From positions 301,492-365,491 of the forward strand of contig NZ_BPMK01000002.1 in NCBI RefSeq assembly GCF_019656455.1: DNA of 64,000 bases. Direction: 5' to 3'. The translations under genes and the position numbers were made by a program. The stretch is from Noviherbaspirillum aridicola (lineage in GTDB: Bacteria > Pseudomonadota > Gammaproteobacteria > Burkholderiales > Burkholderiaceae_D). Below, in pieces: positions 41,325-49,830 of the stretch (the stretch's first letter is position 1; the number at the start of each line of letters is the position of its first letter). The notes beneath the pieces were generated by a model that did no database searches, was not told the DNA's origin, and worked only from the letters and a program-made list of their open reading frames with translations.

Positions 41325-41448
41325 ATCATGCCCCGCTGTGTTCTGGTCGCACTTCGGCGCATCCGCGGTACCCCGCAACGACGAACAGGTCGGCTCAAAC
41401 CAAACAAGCATTCACCCTGTACACCTACTAGCTCATTAGGAGATTCGC

Positions 41449-42864
41449 ATGGCATTGACGGCCGCAGACGTCTTGAAGATGGCGAAGGAAAACGAAGTCA
41501 AGTTCGTTGATTTTCGCTTTGCTGACACCCGAGGCAAGGAGCAGCACGTAACCGTACCCGTTTCGCAGTTCGGCATGGACAAGTTCGAGTCCGGCCATGC
41601 GTTCGACGGTTCGTCGATCGCCGGCTGGAAGGGCATCGAAGCCTCCGACATGCTGCTGATGCCGGACCCGAATACCGCCAACATCGATCCGTTCATGGAA
41701 GAGACCACCCTCTTCATGCAGTGCGACGTGATCGAGCCGTCCGACGGCAAGGGCTATGACCGCGACCCGCGCTCCATCGCCAAGCGCGCCGAAGCCTACC
41801 TGAAGTCCACCGGCCTGGGCGACACCGCCTACTTCGGCCCGGAACCCGAATTCTTCATCTTCGACAACGTCCGCTGGAAGATCGACATGTCCGGCTGCTT
41901 CGTCAAGATCGGCTCGGAAGAGGCCTCCTGGAGCACCGGCAAGGAGCTCGAAGGCGGCAACACCGGCCATCGTCCGACCGTCAAGGGCGGCTATTTCCCG
42001 GTTCCCCCGGTCGACAGCTTCCAGGACATGCGTTCGGAAATGTCGCTCATCCTCGAAGCGATGGGCATCCCGGTTGAAGTGCACCACCATGAAGTCGCAG
42101 GCGCCGGCCAGAACGAACTCGGCACCAAGTTCTCGACCCTGGTCGAGCGTGCCGACTGGACCCAGAACATGAAGTACGTGATCTGGAACGTCGCCCACAC
42201 CTACGGCAAGACCGCGACCTTCATGCCGAAGCCCCTGGTCGGCGACAACGGCTCGGGCATGCACGTGCACCAGTCCGTCTGGAAGGATGGCCAGAACCTG
42301 TTCGCGGGCGACGGCTACGCCGGCCTGTCCGAGTTCGCGCTGTACTACATCGGTGGCATCATCAAGCACGCACGCGCGCTGAACGCGATCACCAACCCGG
42401 GCACCAACTCGTACAAGCGACTGGTGCCGGGCTTCGAAGCGCCGGTCAAGCTGGCCTACTCGGCACGCAACCGTTCCGCCTCGATCCGTATCCCGCACGT
42501 GGCCAACCCGAAGGGCCGCCGCGTCGAAGCACGCTTCCCGGATCCCCTGGCCAACCCGTACCTGTGCTTCTCCGCCCTGCTGATGGCAGGTCTGGACGGC
42601 GTGCAGAACAAGATCCACCCGGGAGAAGCCGCGACCAAGGACCTGTACCACCTGCCGCCGGAAGAAGACGCGAAGATCCCGACCGTCTGCTCCTCGCTGG
42701 AACAGGCGCTCGAGCACCTCGACAAGGACCGCGAGTTCCTGACCCGCGGCGGCGTGTTCAGCGACACCATGATCGATGCCTACATCGAGCTGAAGATGCA
42801 GGAAGTCCAGCGCTTCCGCATGACGACGCATCCGATCGAGTTCGACATGTACTACTCGCTGTAA
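41449..42864 (+). CDS. glnA: Glutamine synthetase, type I (GlnA)
   Basis: Makes glutamine from glutamate, ammonia and ATP; the main ammonium-assimilating enzyme. The 471-residue protein shows [13 protein letters not shown], the metal/Glu blocks [12 protein letters not shown] and [41 protein letters not shown] and the adenylylation site Tyr400 in DLYHLPPEE, the target of GlnE (also in this window). TTAGGAG precedes the ATG. A UUCG-capped terminator follows the gene, and ntrB/ntrC lie downstream, as in the enteric glnALG operon. Confidence 0.98.
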   Translation: MALTAADVLKMAKENEVKFVDFRFADTRGKEQHVTVPVSQFGMDKFESGHAFDGSSIAGWKGIEASDMLLMPDPNTANIDPFMEETTLFMQCDVIEPSDGKGYDRDPRSIAKRAEAYLKSTGLGDTAYFGPEPEFFIFDNVRWKIDMSGCFVKIGSEEASWSTGKELEGGNTGHRPTVKGGYFPVPPVDSFQDMRSEMSLILEAMGIPVEVHHHEVAGAGQNELGTKFSTLVERADWTQNMKYVIWNVAHTYGKTATFMPKPLVGDNGSGMHVHQSVWKDGQNLFAGDGYAGLSEFALYYIGGIIKHARALNAITNPGTNSYKRLVPGFEAPVKLAYSARNRSASIRIPHVANPKGRRVEARFPDPLANPYLCFSALLMAGLDGVQNKIHPGEAATKDLYHLPPEEDAKIPTVCSSLEQALEHLDKDREFLTRGGVFSDTMIDAYIELKMQEVQRFRMTTHPIEFDMYYSL

Positions 42865-42890
42865 TCGGCGTTCGGCTTCAGAAGAGCAAG

Positions 42891-42919
42891 CGGGGAAGGC
42901 TTCGGCCTTCCCCGTTTTT
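42891..42919 (+). terminator. Intrinsic terminator of glnA with UUCG tetraloop
   Basis: A perfect 10-bp stem (CGGGGAAGGC and GCCTTCCCCG) is capped by the extra-stable TTCG loop and followed by TTTTTCTTT. It lies 26 bases after the glnA stop and should separate most glnA transcription from ntrB-ntrC. Confidence 0.95.
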
Positions 42920-43026
42920 CTTTGGGGAACTGTTGCGCGGCGTTGCGTTCAGAGTCGGGTGGTTTGTCACGCCGGGCGACTTCACCTAAACTAACTACCC
43001 GCGTGTTTAGTTTCTCTTAGGAAATT

Positions 43027-43524
43027 ATGAAACATTCACTGATCGCCCTGATGCTGCTTGCCTCCGCCTGCGGGCAGTCGTGGGCGCAGAGCGAAGTCTT
43101 CCTTTGCATCGACGAGAACGGCAAGAGAGAGTACAAGAACACAGGCGCCACCAAGGGCTGCAAGAAGGTCGACCTGCCGGGGATCACGATGATCCCCGCG
43201 CCGCCGTCCGTGGCCAGGAAGCCGGTGGTGCAGAATGCCTCGGCCAAGCCGTCCAACCCCGCGCCCGACTTCCCCAAGGTCGACGGCGAAACCCAGAAGA
43301 CCCGCGACAACGACCGTCGCCAGATCCTGCTCGACGAGATGAAGAGCGAGGAGCAGAAGCTCGCCAATCTCCGGAAGGAGTACAACAACGGCGAACCCGA
43401 GCGGCGCGGCGACGAGCGCAACTACGCCAAGTACCAGGAGCGGGTGGCGGCGATGAAGGACGACATCACGCGCGCCGAAAAGAATGTCGAAGCCCTGCGG
43501 CGGGAGATCGCGAATCTGAAATAA
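43027..43524 (+). CDS. Exported DUF4124-domain protein with coiled coil
   Basis: The 165-residue protein has a signal peptide (about 1-20, LIALMLLASACGQSWA), a DUF4124-like N-terminal domain (VFLCIDENGKREYKNT..GCKKVDLPG) with two cysteines that may pair, a Pro/Ala-rich linker and a charged helical C terminus (~95-165, DRRQILLDEMKSEEQKLANL onward) likely to form a coiled coil. Function is unknown. It lies between glnA and ntrB, a placement that recurs in Burkholderiales as far as I recall, which may hint at a periplasmic role under nitrogen control or simply at genomic history. AGGA lies before the ATG; a CTAAAC/GTTTAG inverted repeat sits just upstream. Confidence 0.8.
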   Translation: MKHSLIALMLLASACGQSWAQSEVFLCIDENGKREYKNTGATKGCKKVDLPGITMIPAPPSVARKPVVQNASAKPSNPAPDFPKVDGETQKTRDNDRRQILLDEMKSEEQKLANLRKEYNNGEPERRGDERNYAKYQERVAAMKDDITRAEKNVEALRREIANLK

Positions 43525-43581
43525 TGTGCGGGGTGGCCGCGCCCCGCGACGAGCAGCACCGGGTATGACGCTTGCATTATC

Positions 43582-43610
43582 GGGCCGCCACGAGCGGCCC
43601 TTTCAACTTT
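43582..43610 (+). terminator. Intrinsic terminator or attenuator just before ntrB
   Basis: A 7-bp GC stem (GGGCCGC and GCGGCCC around CACGA) runs into TTTCAACTTT and ends four bases before the ntrB ATG. It may end transcripts of the DUF4124 gene and leave ntrB-ntrC at a low, readthrough-dependent level. Confidence 0.6.
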
Positions 43611-43613
43611 CAA

Positions 43614-44693
43614 ATGCATGTGAAAACACCGACCCACATTTATGACGGCCTTGACCTGCTGTCCTCGGCGGTCATCATCCTCGACGCCGAGAGCAGGGTC
43701 AGGTATGCCAATGCCGCGGCCGAGAATCTGTTCGAGCATTCGTTCAAGACGCTCGCCAACCAGAAGCTGGAAGACCTCTTCCTCAACGGCGAGCACCTGG
43801 TCGATGTCTTCGGCGAGGCGGTGCAGCACCGCTTCGCCGACAAGCGGCTGGACCTGACGCTGGAGCGCGCCGGGCGCGAGCCGCTGCAGGTGCACGTGAT
43901 CGTCACCGCGCTCGACAACCCGGACACGCCGGTACTCATCGAGCTGAGGGAAAACGTCAAGCAGCTCAAGCTCGACCGCGAGGAAAGGCTGCTCGACCAG
44001 AGCCAGCTGAACAAGGAGCTGATCCGCAACCTCGCGCACGAGATCAAGAATCCGCTCGGCGGCATACGCGGCGCCGCGCAACTGCTCGAGTTTGAACTGC
44101 CGGAGCGGCAGCTCAAGGAACTGCGCGAATATACGCAGGTGATCATCAAGGAAGCCGACCGGCTGCAGACCTTGGTCGACCGCCTGCTGGCGCCCCACCG
44201 CCGTCCGCACATCGTCGGCGACGTCAACATCCATGAAGTGTGCGAGCGGGTGCGCAGCCTGATCGTCGCGGAATTCCCGGTCGGTCTGACCATCAAGCGC
44301 GACTACGATCTGTCGGTCCCCGAGTTCAGGGGCGACAAGGAGCAGCTGATCCAGGCGGTACTCAACATCGCGCACAACGCGGCCCAGGCGCTGTCGTCCC
44401 GCATCGCCGAGGGCGACGCGCAGATCACCTTGCGCACGCGGGTGGCGCGCCAGGTGACTCTGGCCAAAGTTCGTTACAGGCTGGCATTAGACTTGCATAT
44501 CATCGACAACGGGCCAGGCATCCCCTCCGATATCCAGGACCGCATCTTCTACCCGCTGGTATCGGGGCGGGAGGGCGGCAGCGGACTCGGTCTCACGCTG
44601 GCGCAGACATTCGTGCAGCAGCATATGGGCGTGATTGAATGCGAGAGCAGGCCGGGATGCACGGACTTCCGGATTTTGATCCCGCTGCCCTGA
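43614..44693 (+). CDS. glnL: Nitrogen-regulation sensor histidine kinase NtrB (GlnL)
   Basis: Cytoplasmic kinase/phosphatase that, through PII, sets the phosphorylation of NtrC. The 359-residue protein has an N-terminal PAS domain (~10-110), the phosphoacceptor His142 in NLAHEIKNPLGG, and the ATPase domain with the N box (NIAHNAAQAL), DNGPGIP and GGSGLGLTLAQ. There is no membrane segment, as expected. I start it at ATG 43614; the open frame also has a TTG at 43572, but that would include the terminator-like hairpin. It is followed by ntrC after 51 bases. Confidence 0.95.
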   Translation: MHVKTPTHIYDGLDLLSSAVIILDAESRVRYANAAAENLFEHSFKTLANQKLEDLFLNGEHLVDVFGEAVQHRFADKRLDLTLERAGREPLQVHVIVTALDNPDTPVLIELRENVKQLKLDREERLLDQSQLNKELIRNLAHEIKNPLGGIRGAAQLLEFELPERQLKELREYTQVIIKEADRLQTLVDRLLAPHRRPHIVGDVNIHEVCERVRSLIVAEFPVGLTIKRDYDLSVPEFRGDKEQLIQAVLNIAHNAAQALSSRIAEGDAQITLRTRVARQVTLAKVRYRLALDLHIIDNGPGIPSDIQDRIFYPLVSGREGGSGLGLTLAQTFVQQHMGVIECESRPGCTDFRILIPLP

Positions 44694-44744
44694 CAGGCAG
44701 CCGGATTTCGATAAAGCCAAACGACGGGCGCTGACGACTGACAT

Positions 44745-46289
44745 ATGAAGCCAATCTGGATTGTTGATGACGACGAGTCAATTCGCTGGGTACTGGAGAA
44801 GGCGCTCGCCCGGGAGAACCTGGCGACCAGGAGCTTTTCGAATGCGCGCGAAGCGCTCGATGCGCTCCAGTCCAGCGTGCCGCAGGTGCTCGTCTCCGAC
44901 ATCCGCATGCCCGGCGAGTCCGGGCTCGAGCTGCTGCAGGCGGTCAAGGCCAGGCATCCGGGCCTGCCCGTCATCGTCATCACGGCCTTCTCCGATCTCG
45001 ATTCAGCGGTAGCCGCATTCCAGGGCGGCGCCTTCGAATACCTGGCCAAGCCTTTCGACATCGACAAGGCGGTGGAGCTGATCCGGCGCGCGCTCGAAGA
45101 AAGCCTGCGCGAATCGGGCGTCGAGCAGGCCGCTGCCGAGACCCCGGAGATACTCGGCCAGGCGCCCGCAATGCAGGACGTGTTCCGCGCGATCGGAAGA
45201 CTGTCGCAATCGAATGTGACGGTGCTGATCACGGGCGAGTCGGGCACCGGCAAGGAGCTGGTCGCGCGTGCGCTGCACAAGCACAGCCCGCGCGCCGCGC
45301 AACCGTACATCGCGCTCAACACGGCGGCGATTCCCAAGGACCTGCTCGAGTCCGAGCTGTTCGGCCATGAGCGGGGCGCCTTCACCGGGGCGCAGGCGAT
45401 GCGGCGCGGCCGTTTCGAGCAGGCCGAGAACGGCACCCTGTTCCTCGACGAGATCGGCGACATGCCGTTCGACCTGCAGACGCGCCTGCTGCGCGTGCTC
45501 TCCGACGGCCACTTCTATCGCGTCGGCGGACACCAGCCGCTCAAGGCGAACGTGCGCGTGATCGCCGCTACGCACCAGAACCTCGAACAGCGCGTGAGGG
45601 AAGGGCTGTTCCGCGAGGACTTGTACCACCGGCTCAATGTCATCAGGCTGCGTCTGCCCAGTTTGAGGGAGAGGCGCGAAGACATCCCCCTGCTGACGCG
45701 CCACTTTTTGGCGCAGAGTGCCAGACAATTGGGCGTCGAAGCCAAACGCATGTCGGAGGCGGCGATGCACTTCCTCGCCAGCCTCGACCTGCCGGGCAAT
45801 GTCCGCCAGTTGGAAAACCTGTGCAACTGGATCACCGTGATGGCGCCGGGGCAGACGGTCGAGATCAAGGACCTGCCCGCCGACCTCACCCACGGCCATG
45901 AATATCCGCCGGCCGCCGTCGCTCCCGTGTCGGTATCGGTTCCGGCGCCCGCGCCCGGCCACGCGACGCCCGACATCCCGGGCTACCCGTTGCCGGTTGC
46001 GGTGACCGCGTCGCCGGCGGTCCCCCCGCCCGACCTCAACGGCAGCGCCAGGCCCGAAAAGGCGGGCTGGATCGCGCTGCTCGAAAGCGAGGCCGCCAGC
46101 ATGCTCGCCGCGGGCCAGCCGGAGGTGATGGATGCGCTGGGCCGGCAGTTCGAGTCGGCGCTGATCAAGACCGCGCTGCGGCATACGCACGGCCGCAAGA
46201 ATGACGCCGCGGTACGGCTCGGCATCGGCCGCAATACGATCACCCGCAAGATTCACGAACTCGGGATAGACGGCGCCAAGGAGGAGTAA
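44745..46289 (+). CDS. glnG: Nitrogen-regulation sigma-54 activator NtrC (GlnG)
   Basis: Response regulator that, when phosphorylated, drives sigma-54 promoters such as that of glnA. The 514-residue protein has a receiver domain with Asp52 (VSDIRMPG) and Lys102 (AKPFD), the AAA+ domain with Walker A GESGTGKE (164-171), the sigma-54-contact loop GAFTGA (211-216) and the FLDEIGD Walker B. A Pro/Ala/Val-rich linker (~385-430) follows, then a Fis-type HTH at the C terminus (GRKNDAAVRLGIGRNTITRK). The linker is longer than in the enteric protein. Its likely binding sites are at 41115-41171. Confidence 0.96.
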   Translation: MKPIWIVDDDESIRWVLEKALARENLATRSFSNAREALDALQSSVPQVLVSDIRMPGESGLELLQAVKARHPGLPVIVITAFSDLDSAVAAFQGGAFEYLAKPFDIDKAVELIRRALEESLRESGVEQAAAETPEILGQAPAMQDVFRAIGRLSQSNVTVLITGESGTGKELVARALHKHSPRAAQPYIALNTAAIPKDLLESELFGHERGAFTGAQAMRRGRFEQAENGTLFLDEIGDMPFDLQTRLLRVLSDGHFYRVGGHQPLKANVRVIAATHQNLEQRVREGLFREDLYHRLNVIRLRLPSLRERREDIPLLTRHFLAQSARQLGVEAKRMSEAAMHFLASLDLPGNVRQLENLCNWITVMAPGQTVEIKDLPADLTHGHEYPPAAVAPVSVSVPAPAPGHATPDIPGYPLPVAVTASPAVPPPDLNGSARPEKAGWIALLESEAASMLAAGQPEVMDALGRQFESALIKTALRHTHGRKNDAAVRLGIGRNTITRKIHELGIDGAKEE

Positions 46290-46403
46290 GGCGACGGGCC
46301 GACGCGGGCCGTCAAGCAGAAAGCTTCGGGAAACGCAAGGCGCGCGGCGGCGGCGCGCCTATGATTCCGGTGTTCCCTACCACTTCCTGCAGCCGTCGCC
46401 AGC

Positions 46404-47684
46404 GTGAAGAACAAGTTCAGCATCCTCGATCTCGGCATCGCTGTCTCTGCGACACTGGGACTGACGCTGCTGGCGCTGAACCTGGCCGAAGGCGAGAAGA
46501 AGGTCGTGTCCCGCCTCAAGACCCTCTACGGGGTACGCGACCCCCAGTTCCTGCGTTCGATGGGCGTGCTGCTCGGTCCCGGCATCGAGGAAGGCAACCG
46601 CATCGAATACCTCGAGAACGGCGACCGCATCTTCCCTGCGATGCTCGACGCGATCCGGTCGGCGCAAAAGACCATCACCTTCGAAACCTTCATCTACTGG
46701 TCCGGCACGATCGGCAGGGCGCTTGCCGAAGCGCTGCGCGAGCGCGCGCAGGCCGGTGTGCGGGTGCACGTCCTGCTGGACTGGGCGGGCAGCGTGCGCA
46801 TGGAATCCGAACTGCTCGACCGGATGAAGCGGGACGGCGTGGAAGTCGAACGCTACCACCAGCCGCGCTGGTACCACCTGGGACGCATGAACAACCGTAC
46901 CCATCGCAAGCTGCTGGTGGTGGACGGGCGGCTGGGCTTTACGGGCGGGGTCGGCATCGCCGACCAGTGGCTCGGCAATGCGCAGGATGAGGATCATTGG
47001 CGCGATGCGCACTTTCGGGTCGAGGGGCCGGTGGTGTCCAAGTTTCAGGCGGTATTCATGGACAACTGGGTCAAGGCGACCGGGCGGGTCCTGCACTCCG
47101 CCGACTATTTCCCGAGGCTCGAACCGGCAGGCGATCTGCCGGCGCAGATGTTCAGCAGTTCGCCGACCGGTGGCAGCGAGAGCATGCACCTGATGTATCT
47201 GCTGGCGATCGCCGCCGCGCAGGAAAGCATCCTGCTGTCGAGCGCCTACTTCGTCCCGGATGCGCTGGCCGTCGACGCGCTCGTCGATGCCGCGCTGCGC
47301 GGCGTGAAGGTGCGCATCATTACGCCGGGCAAGTACATCGATACGATCATGGTGCGCCGCGCCTCCCGCGCACGCTGGGGACGCCTGCTGGAAGCCGGGA
47401 TCGAGATATACGAGTACCTGCCGACCATGTTCCACTGCAAGGTGATGATCATCGACGGCTACCTGGTGTCGACCGGGTCCACCAACTTCGACAACCGGTC
47501 ATTCCGCCTCAATGACGAAGCCAACCTGAACATTTACGACGAGGGTTTTGCCGGGATGATGACCGGGGTGTTCGAGCGCGACCTGCAACGGGCGCGGCGT
47601 GTCGACCTGGATCAGTGGCGGCACCGGCCGCTGCAGCAGAAGGCGGTCGAGCACGCGACCTCGCTGCTCGGCAAGCAGCTTTAG
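46404..47684 (+). CDS. Cardiolipin synthase / phospholipase D-family protein
   Basis: The 426-residue protein begins at a GTG, has an N-terminal membrane anchor (about 8-28) and two HKD motifs: HRKLLVVD (167-174) and HCKVMIID near residue 344, each followed by a GG or GS. This is the ClsB-like layout (one weak anchor, two PLD domains), so it probably joins two phosphatidylglycerols, or PG with PE, into cardiolipin. Phospholipase D-type alternatives cannot be excluded by eye. The stop overlaps the convergent DUF1289 gene by four bases. Confidence 0.87.
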   Translation: MKNKFSILDLGIAVSATLGLTLLALNLAEGEKKVVSRLKTLYGVRDPQFLRSMGVLLGPGIEEGNRIEYLENGDRIFPAMLDAIRSAQKTITFETFIYWSGTIGRALAEALRERAQAGVRVHVLLDWAGSVRMESELLDRMKRDGVEVERYHQPRWYHLGRMNNRTHRKLLVVDGRLGFTGGVGIADQWLGNAQDEDHWRDAHFRVEGPVVSKFQAVFMDNWVKATGRVLHSADYFPRLEPAGDLPAQMFSSSPTGGSESMHLMYLLAIAAAQESILLSSAYFVPDALAVDALVDAALRGVKVRIITPGKYIDTIMVRRASRARWGRLLEAGIEIYEYLPTMFHCKVMIIDGYLVSTGSTNFDNRSFRLNDEANLNIYDEGFAGMMTGVFERDLQRARRVDLDQWRHRPLQQKAVEHATSLLGKQL

Positions 47685-47866
47685 GTATTGCGGCGGGGAT
47701 AGCCCTGCGAGGTGATGCGCACCCAGATCCGTTCCTTCTCCTCGTCGCTCATGAAAACCCATTGGGCGACTTCGTCCACGGTCCGCCCGCAGCCGCGGCA
47801 AATCTCGTCGAAGGTGGTGGAACAGACGGCGACACAGGGCGTGTCGGGACGGTTGGGTTTCTGCAT
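47681..47866 (-). CDS. DUF1289-domain small Cys-rich protein
   Basis: A 61-residue protein with the DUF1289 pattern PCVAVCSTTFDEICRGCGRTVDEVAQW, four cysteines that probably hold a metal or cluster, and a charged C terminus (DEEKERIWVRI). Function is unknown for the family. I use the ATG at 47866, preceded by GAGG; the frame is open farther upstream. It converges on the cardiolipin synthase gene with a 4-base overlap. Confidence 0.85.
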   Translation of the reverse strand: MQKPNRPDTPCVAVCSTTFDEICRGCGRTVDEVAQWVFMSDEEKERIWVRITSQGYPRRNT

Positions 47867-48004
47867 GGGACGCCTCAAAACGCCAATGATAGGCGAAATC
47901 AGTGGGCAGTGTCCGGGCTCGTGATGCAGAGGCGACACCGCCGGAGGCCCGGCGGCCGGGTTGCAACAGGAGTAAGATAGCCGCTTCCCCGCAAGAGCTG
48001 TTCC

Positions 48005-48580
48005 ATGGTTTCCGACATACCCGAAGACCGGCCGCGCCCCAAGTCGCCGGCCGACCTGTTCATTTCATTCACCCTCCTCGCATTACAGGGCTTTGGCGGC
48101 GTGCTCGCCGTCGTGCAGCGGGAGCTCGTCGAGCGCAAGCGCTGGCTCACTCAGGAAGAGTTCCTGGAGGACTGGGCCGTCGCGCAGATCATGCCGGGAC
48201 CGAACGTGGTCAACATTTCACTGATGATCGGCGCCCGCAGTTTCGGCTTGCGCGGCGCGCTCGCGGCGCTGGCCGGCATGCTCACCCTGCCGATGATGGT
48301 GCTGATCCTGCTGGCGCTGGTTTATGCGCGGTTCGCGGATCATCCGATGACGATAGGCGCGCTGCGGGGCATGGGCGCGGTGGCGGCGGGCCTGATCATC
48401 GCCACCGGCCTGAAGCTGATTCCGGCGCTCAAAAACAATGTGCTCGGCAAATCGCTGTCCGCCATGCTCGGCATTGCGTTCTTTGCCGCGATTGCCCTGC
48501 TGCGCTGGCCGCTGATGTATGTGCTGCCGTCGCTCGGACTGATCGCCTGCGTCATCGCCTATCGGAAGGTCTCGCCATGA
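48005..48580 (+). CDS. chrA: Chromate transporter, N-terminal-type CHR half
   Basis: A 191-residue CHR-domain membrane protein with about five to six hydrophobic segments and the motifs FGGVLAVVQRELVERKRWLT and AQIMPGPNVVNIS. Short CHR proteins come in pairs with opposite membrane topology and together export chromate, sometimes of uncertain true substrate. Its stop overlaps the start of the second half by four bases (ATGA), which fits a 1:1 complex. A positive-charged N-terminal tail (EDRPRPKSP) precedes the first segment. Confidence 0.87.
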   Translation: MVSDIPEDRPRPKSPADLFISFTLLALQGFGGVLAVVQRELVERKRWLTQEEFLEDWAVAQIMPGPNVVNISLMIGARSFGLRGALAALAGMLTLPMMVLILLALVYARFADHPMTIGALRGMGAVAAGLIIATGLKLIPALKNNVLGKSLSAMLGIAFFAAIALLRWPLMYVLPSLGLIACVIAYRKVSP

Positions 48581-49155
48581 CGCTGCAGCTTGCACTCGGC
48601 TGGGAAGACTGGCTCGCGCTGTTCAGCCAGTTCCTGTCGTTGTCGCTGCTGGCCGTCGGCGGGGCGATCAGCGTGACGCCCGACATGCACCGCTACCTGG
48701 TGGATGAGCAGCGCTGGCTGACCGATGCCCAGTTCACCGCGTCGATCGCGATCGCGCAAGCGGCACCCGGTCCCAACGTGCTCTTTGTCGCCCTCATGGG
48801 CTGGAATGTCGGACTCAATGCGGGCGGCATTCCGCAGGCCTTCCTCGGCCTGCTGGCGACCATGGTGGGCATCATGCTCCCCAGCGCCACGCTCACCTAT
48901 CTCGCCGCCGGCTGGGGTCATCGCAATCGCCACCTGCGCTCGGTGCGCGCTTTCAAGCAGGGCATGGCGCCGGTGGTGATCGCGCTGATGATCGCGACCG
49001 GCTGGATCCTCGCCAGCGCCCACGGCGACCCGGCGCGCGACTGGCCGCTCTGGCTGCTCACCGTCACGGTTGCAGTGATTGTCTGGCGCACGCGCCTGCA
49101 TTTGCTGTGGCTGCTTGGCGCCGGCGCGCTGCTCGGCGCTTTCGGCATCGTCTGA
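48577..49155 (+). CDS. chrA: Chromate transporter, C-terminal-type CHR half
   Basis: A 192-residue partner CHR-domain protein with corresponding motifs (AVGGAISVTPDMHRYLVDEQRWLT, IAQAAPGPNVLFVALMGWNVG). With the preceding gene it equals one long-chain ChrA cut in two. The start at 48577 overlaps the first stop by four bases. A longer frame that runs back to 47902 is a shadow of the first gene. No chrB regulator is near. Confidence 0.87.
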   Translation: MTLQLALGWEDWLALFSQFLSLSLLAVGGAISVTPDMHRYLVDEQRWLTDAQFTASIAIAQAAPGPNVLFVALMGWNVGLNAGGIPQAFLGLLATMVGIMLPSATLTYLAAGWGHRNRHLRSVRAFKQGMAPVVIALMIATGWILASAHGDPARDWPLWLLTVTVAVIVWRTRLHLLWLLGAGALLGAFGIV

Positions 49156-49258
49156 CACGGTCCGCCCGACGGAACCATCCGGGCTCCGGTTCCACACACG
49201 TGCTCGCCGGCCTGCTGGCAAAGCGGAGGCCGTGGGATGGGATCTTCAAGGGAGCGGC

Positions 49259-49531
49259 ATGAAGGAATTCAATCGTGTGATGACGGAGCGGGACGCTCGC
49301 CCGGCCCGCGCCGTCATGCTGTTGTGGCTTGCGAACATCCTGCTGATCGGCGGCGCGGTCATGATTTCGGTGCTGCCTGCCAGCGCCTCGTCGCCAGTGG
49401 TTTTTGCAGGTTTCCTCCTCGGACATGCCGTCCTGGTGCTGCACTCGCTGCGGCTGCGCGATCGGGGGCTGCTGGTCCTGAACGCGGCTCTGGGTGCGCT
49501 CGATCTTTATGCGTTGGTGATCAGGCTGTGA
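49259..49531 (+). CDS. Small hypothetical membrane protein
   Basis: A 90-residue protein with a short charged N terminus ([17 protein letters not shown]) followed by about three hydrophobic segments (residues ~20-40, 45-62, 70-88) and very few charged residues after position 25. I do not recognise a family. The start is supported by AGGGAG six bases upstream of the ATG. It follows the chromate genes after about 100 bases and converges on the DUF3072 gene. Confidence 0.6.
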   Translation: MKEFNRVMTERDARPARAVMLLWLANILLIGGAVMISVLPASASSPVVFAGFLLGHAVLVLHSLRLRDRGLLVLNAALGALDLYALVIRL

Positions 49532-49564
49532 GAAGTGGCCAGGCCTGCCCCCTGGCTGCAACCC

Positions 49565-49801
49565 TCAGTGCCGGGCGTCGTTATCCGGCTGTCCGCGGCC
49601 GGTCTTTTGCTGCAATTCATCGATACGCCTGGATGCGTCCGCTTTGCTCAGGTTTTCATCCATCTCTTCGCCGGCTTCCTCTGACAGGGTCTTCAGATAG
49701 GACTTCTGCGCGCCGGTCATGGGTTCGTCGCCGGTCGTCCAGTCCTTCGGATCCTTGATCATGTTGCTGTTGCCAGCCTGCTCCTGGGTGTGCTTGTCCA
49801 T
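49565..49801 (-). CDS. DUF3072-domain small protein
   Basis: A 78-residue hydrophilic protein with the DUF3072 core DPKDWTTGDEPMTGAQKSYL followed by TLSEEAGEEMDENLSKADASRRIDELQ. Function of the family is not known. The core looks like two short helices of the SAP/HeH kind. It lies 29 bases beyond the stop of the hybrid kinase on the same strand. Confidence 0.85.
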   Translation of the reverse strand: MDKHTQEQAGNSNMIKDPKDWTTGDEPMTGAQKSYLKTLSEEAGEEMDENLSKADASRRIDELQQKTGRGQPDNDARH

Positions 49802-49830
49802 GTCGCGCTCCTCGCGGGGGTGTTCACTCC

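Noticed and set aside
42988..43013. AAACTAA / TTAGTTT inverted repeat before the DUF4124 gene
   Set aside because: Could be an operator or a weak hairpin, but it is AT-rich, short, and has no clear place relative to a promoter; not enough to call.
46335..46365. GGCGCGC / GCGCGCC hairpin after ntrC
   Set aside because: Low-complexity CG repeat without a T tract; considered as a terminator and not called.
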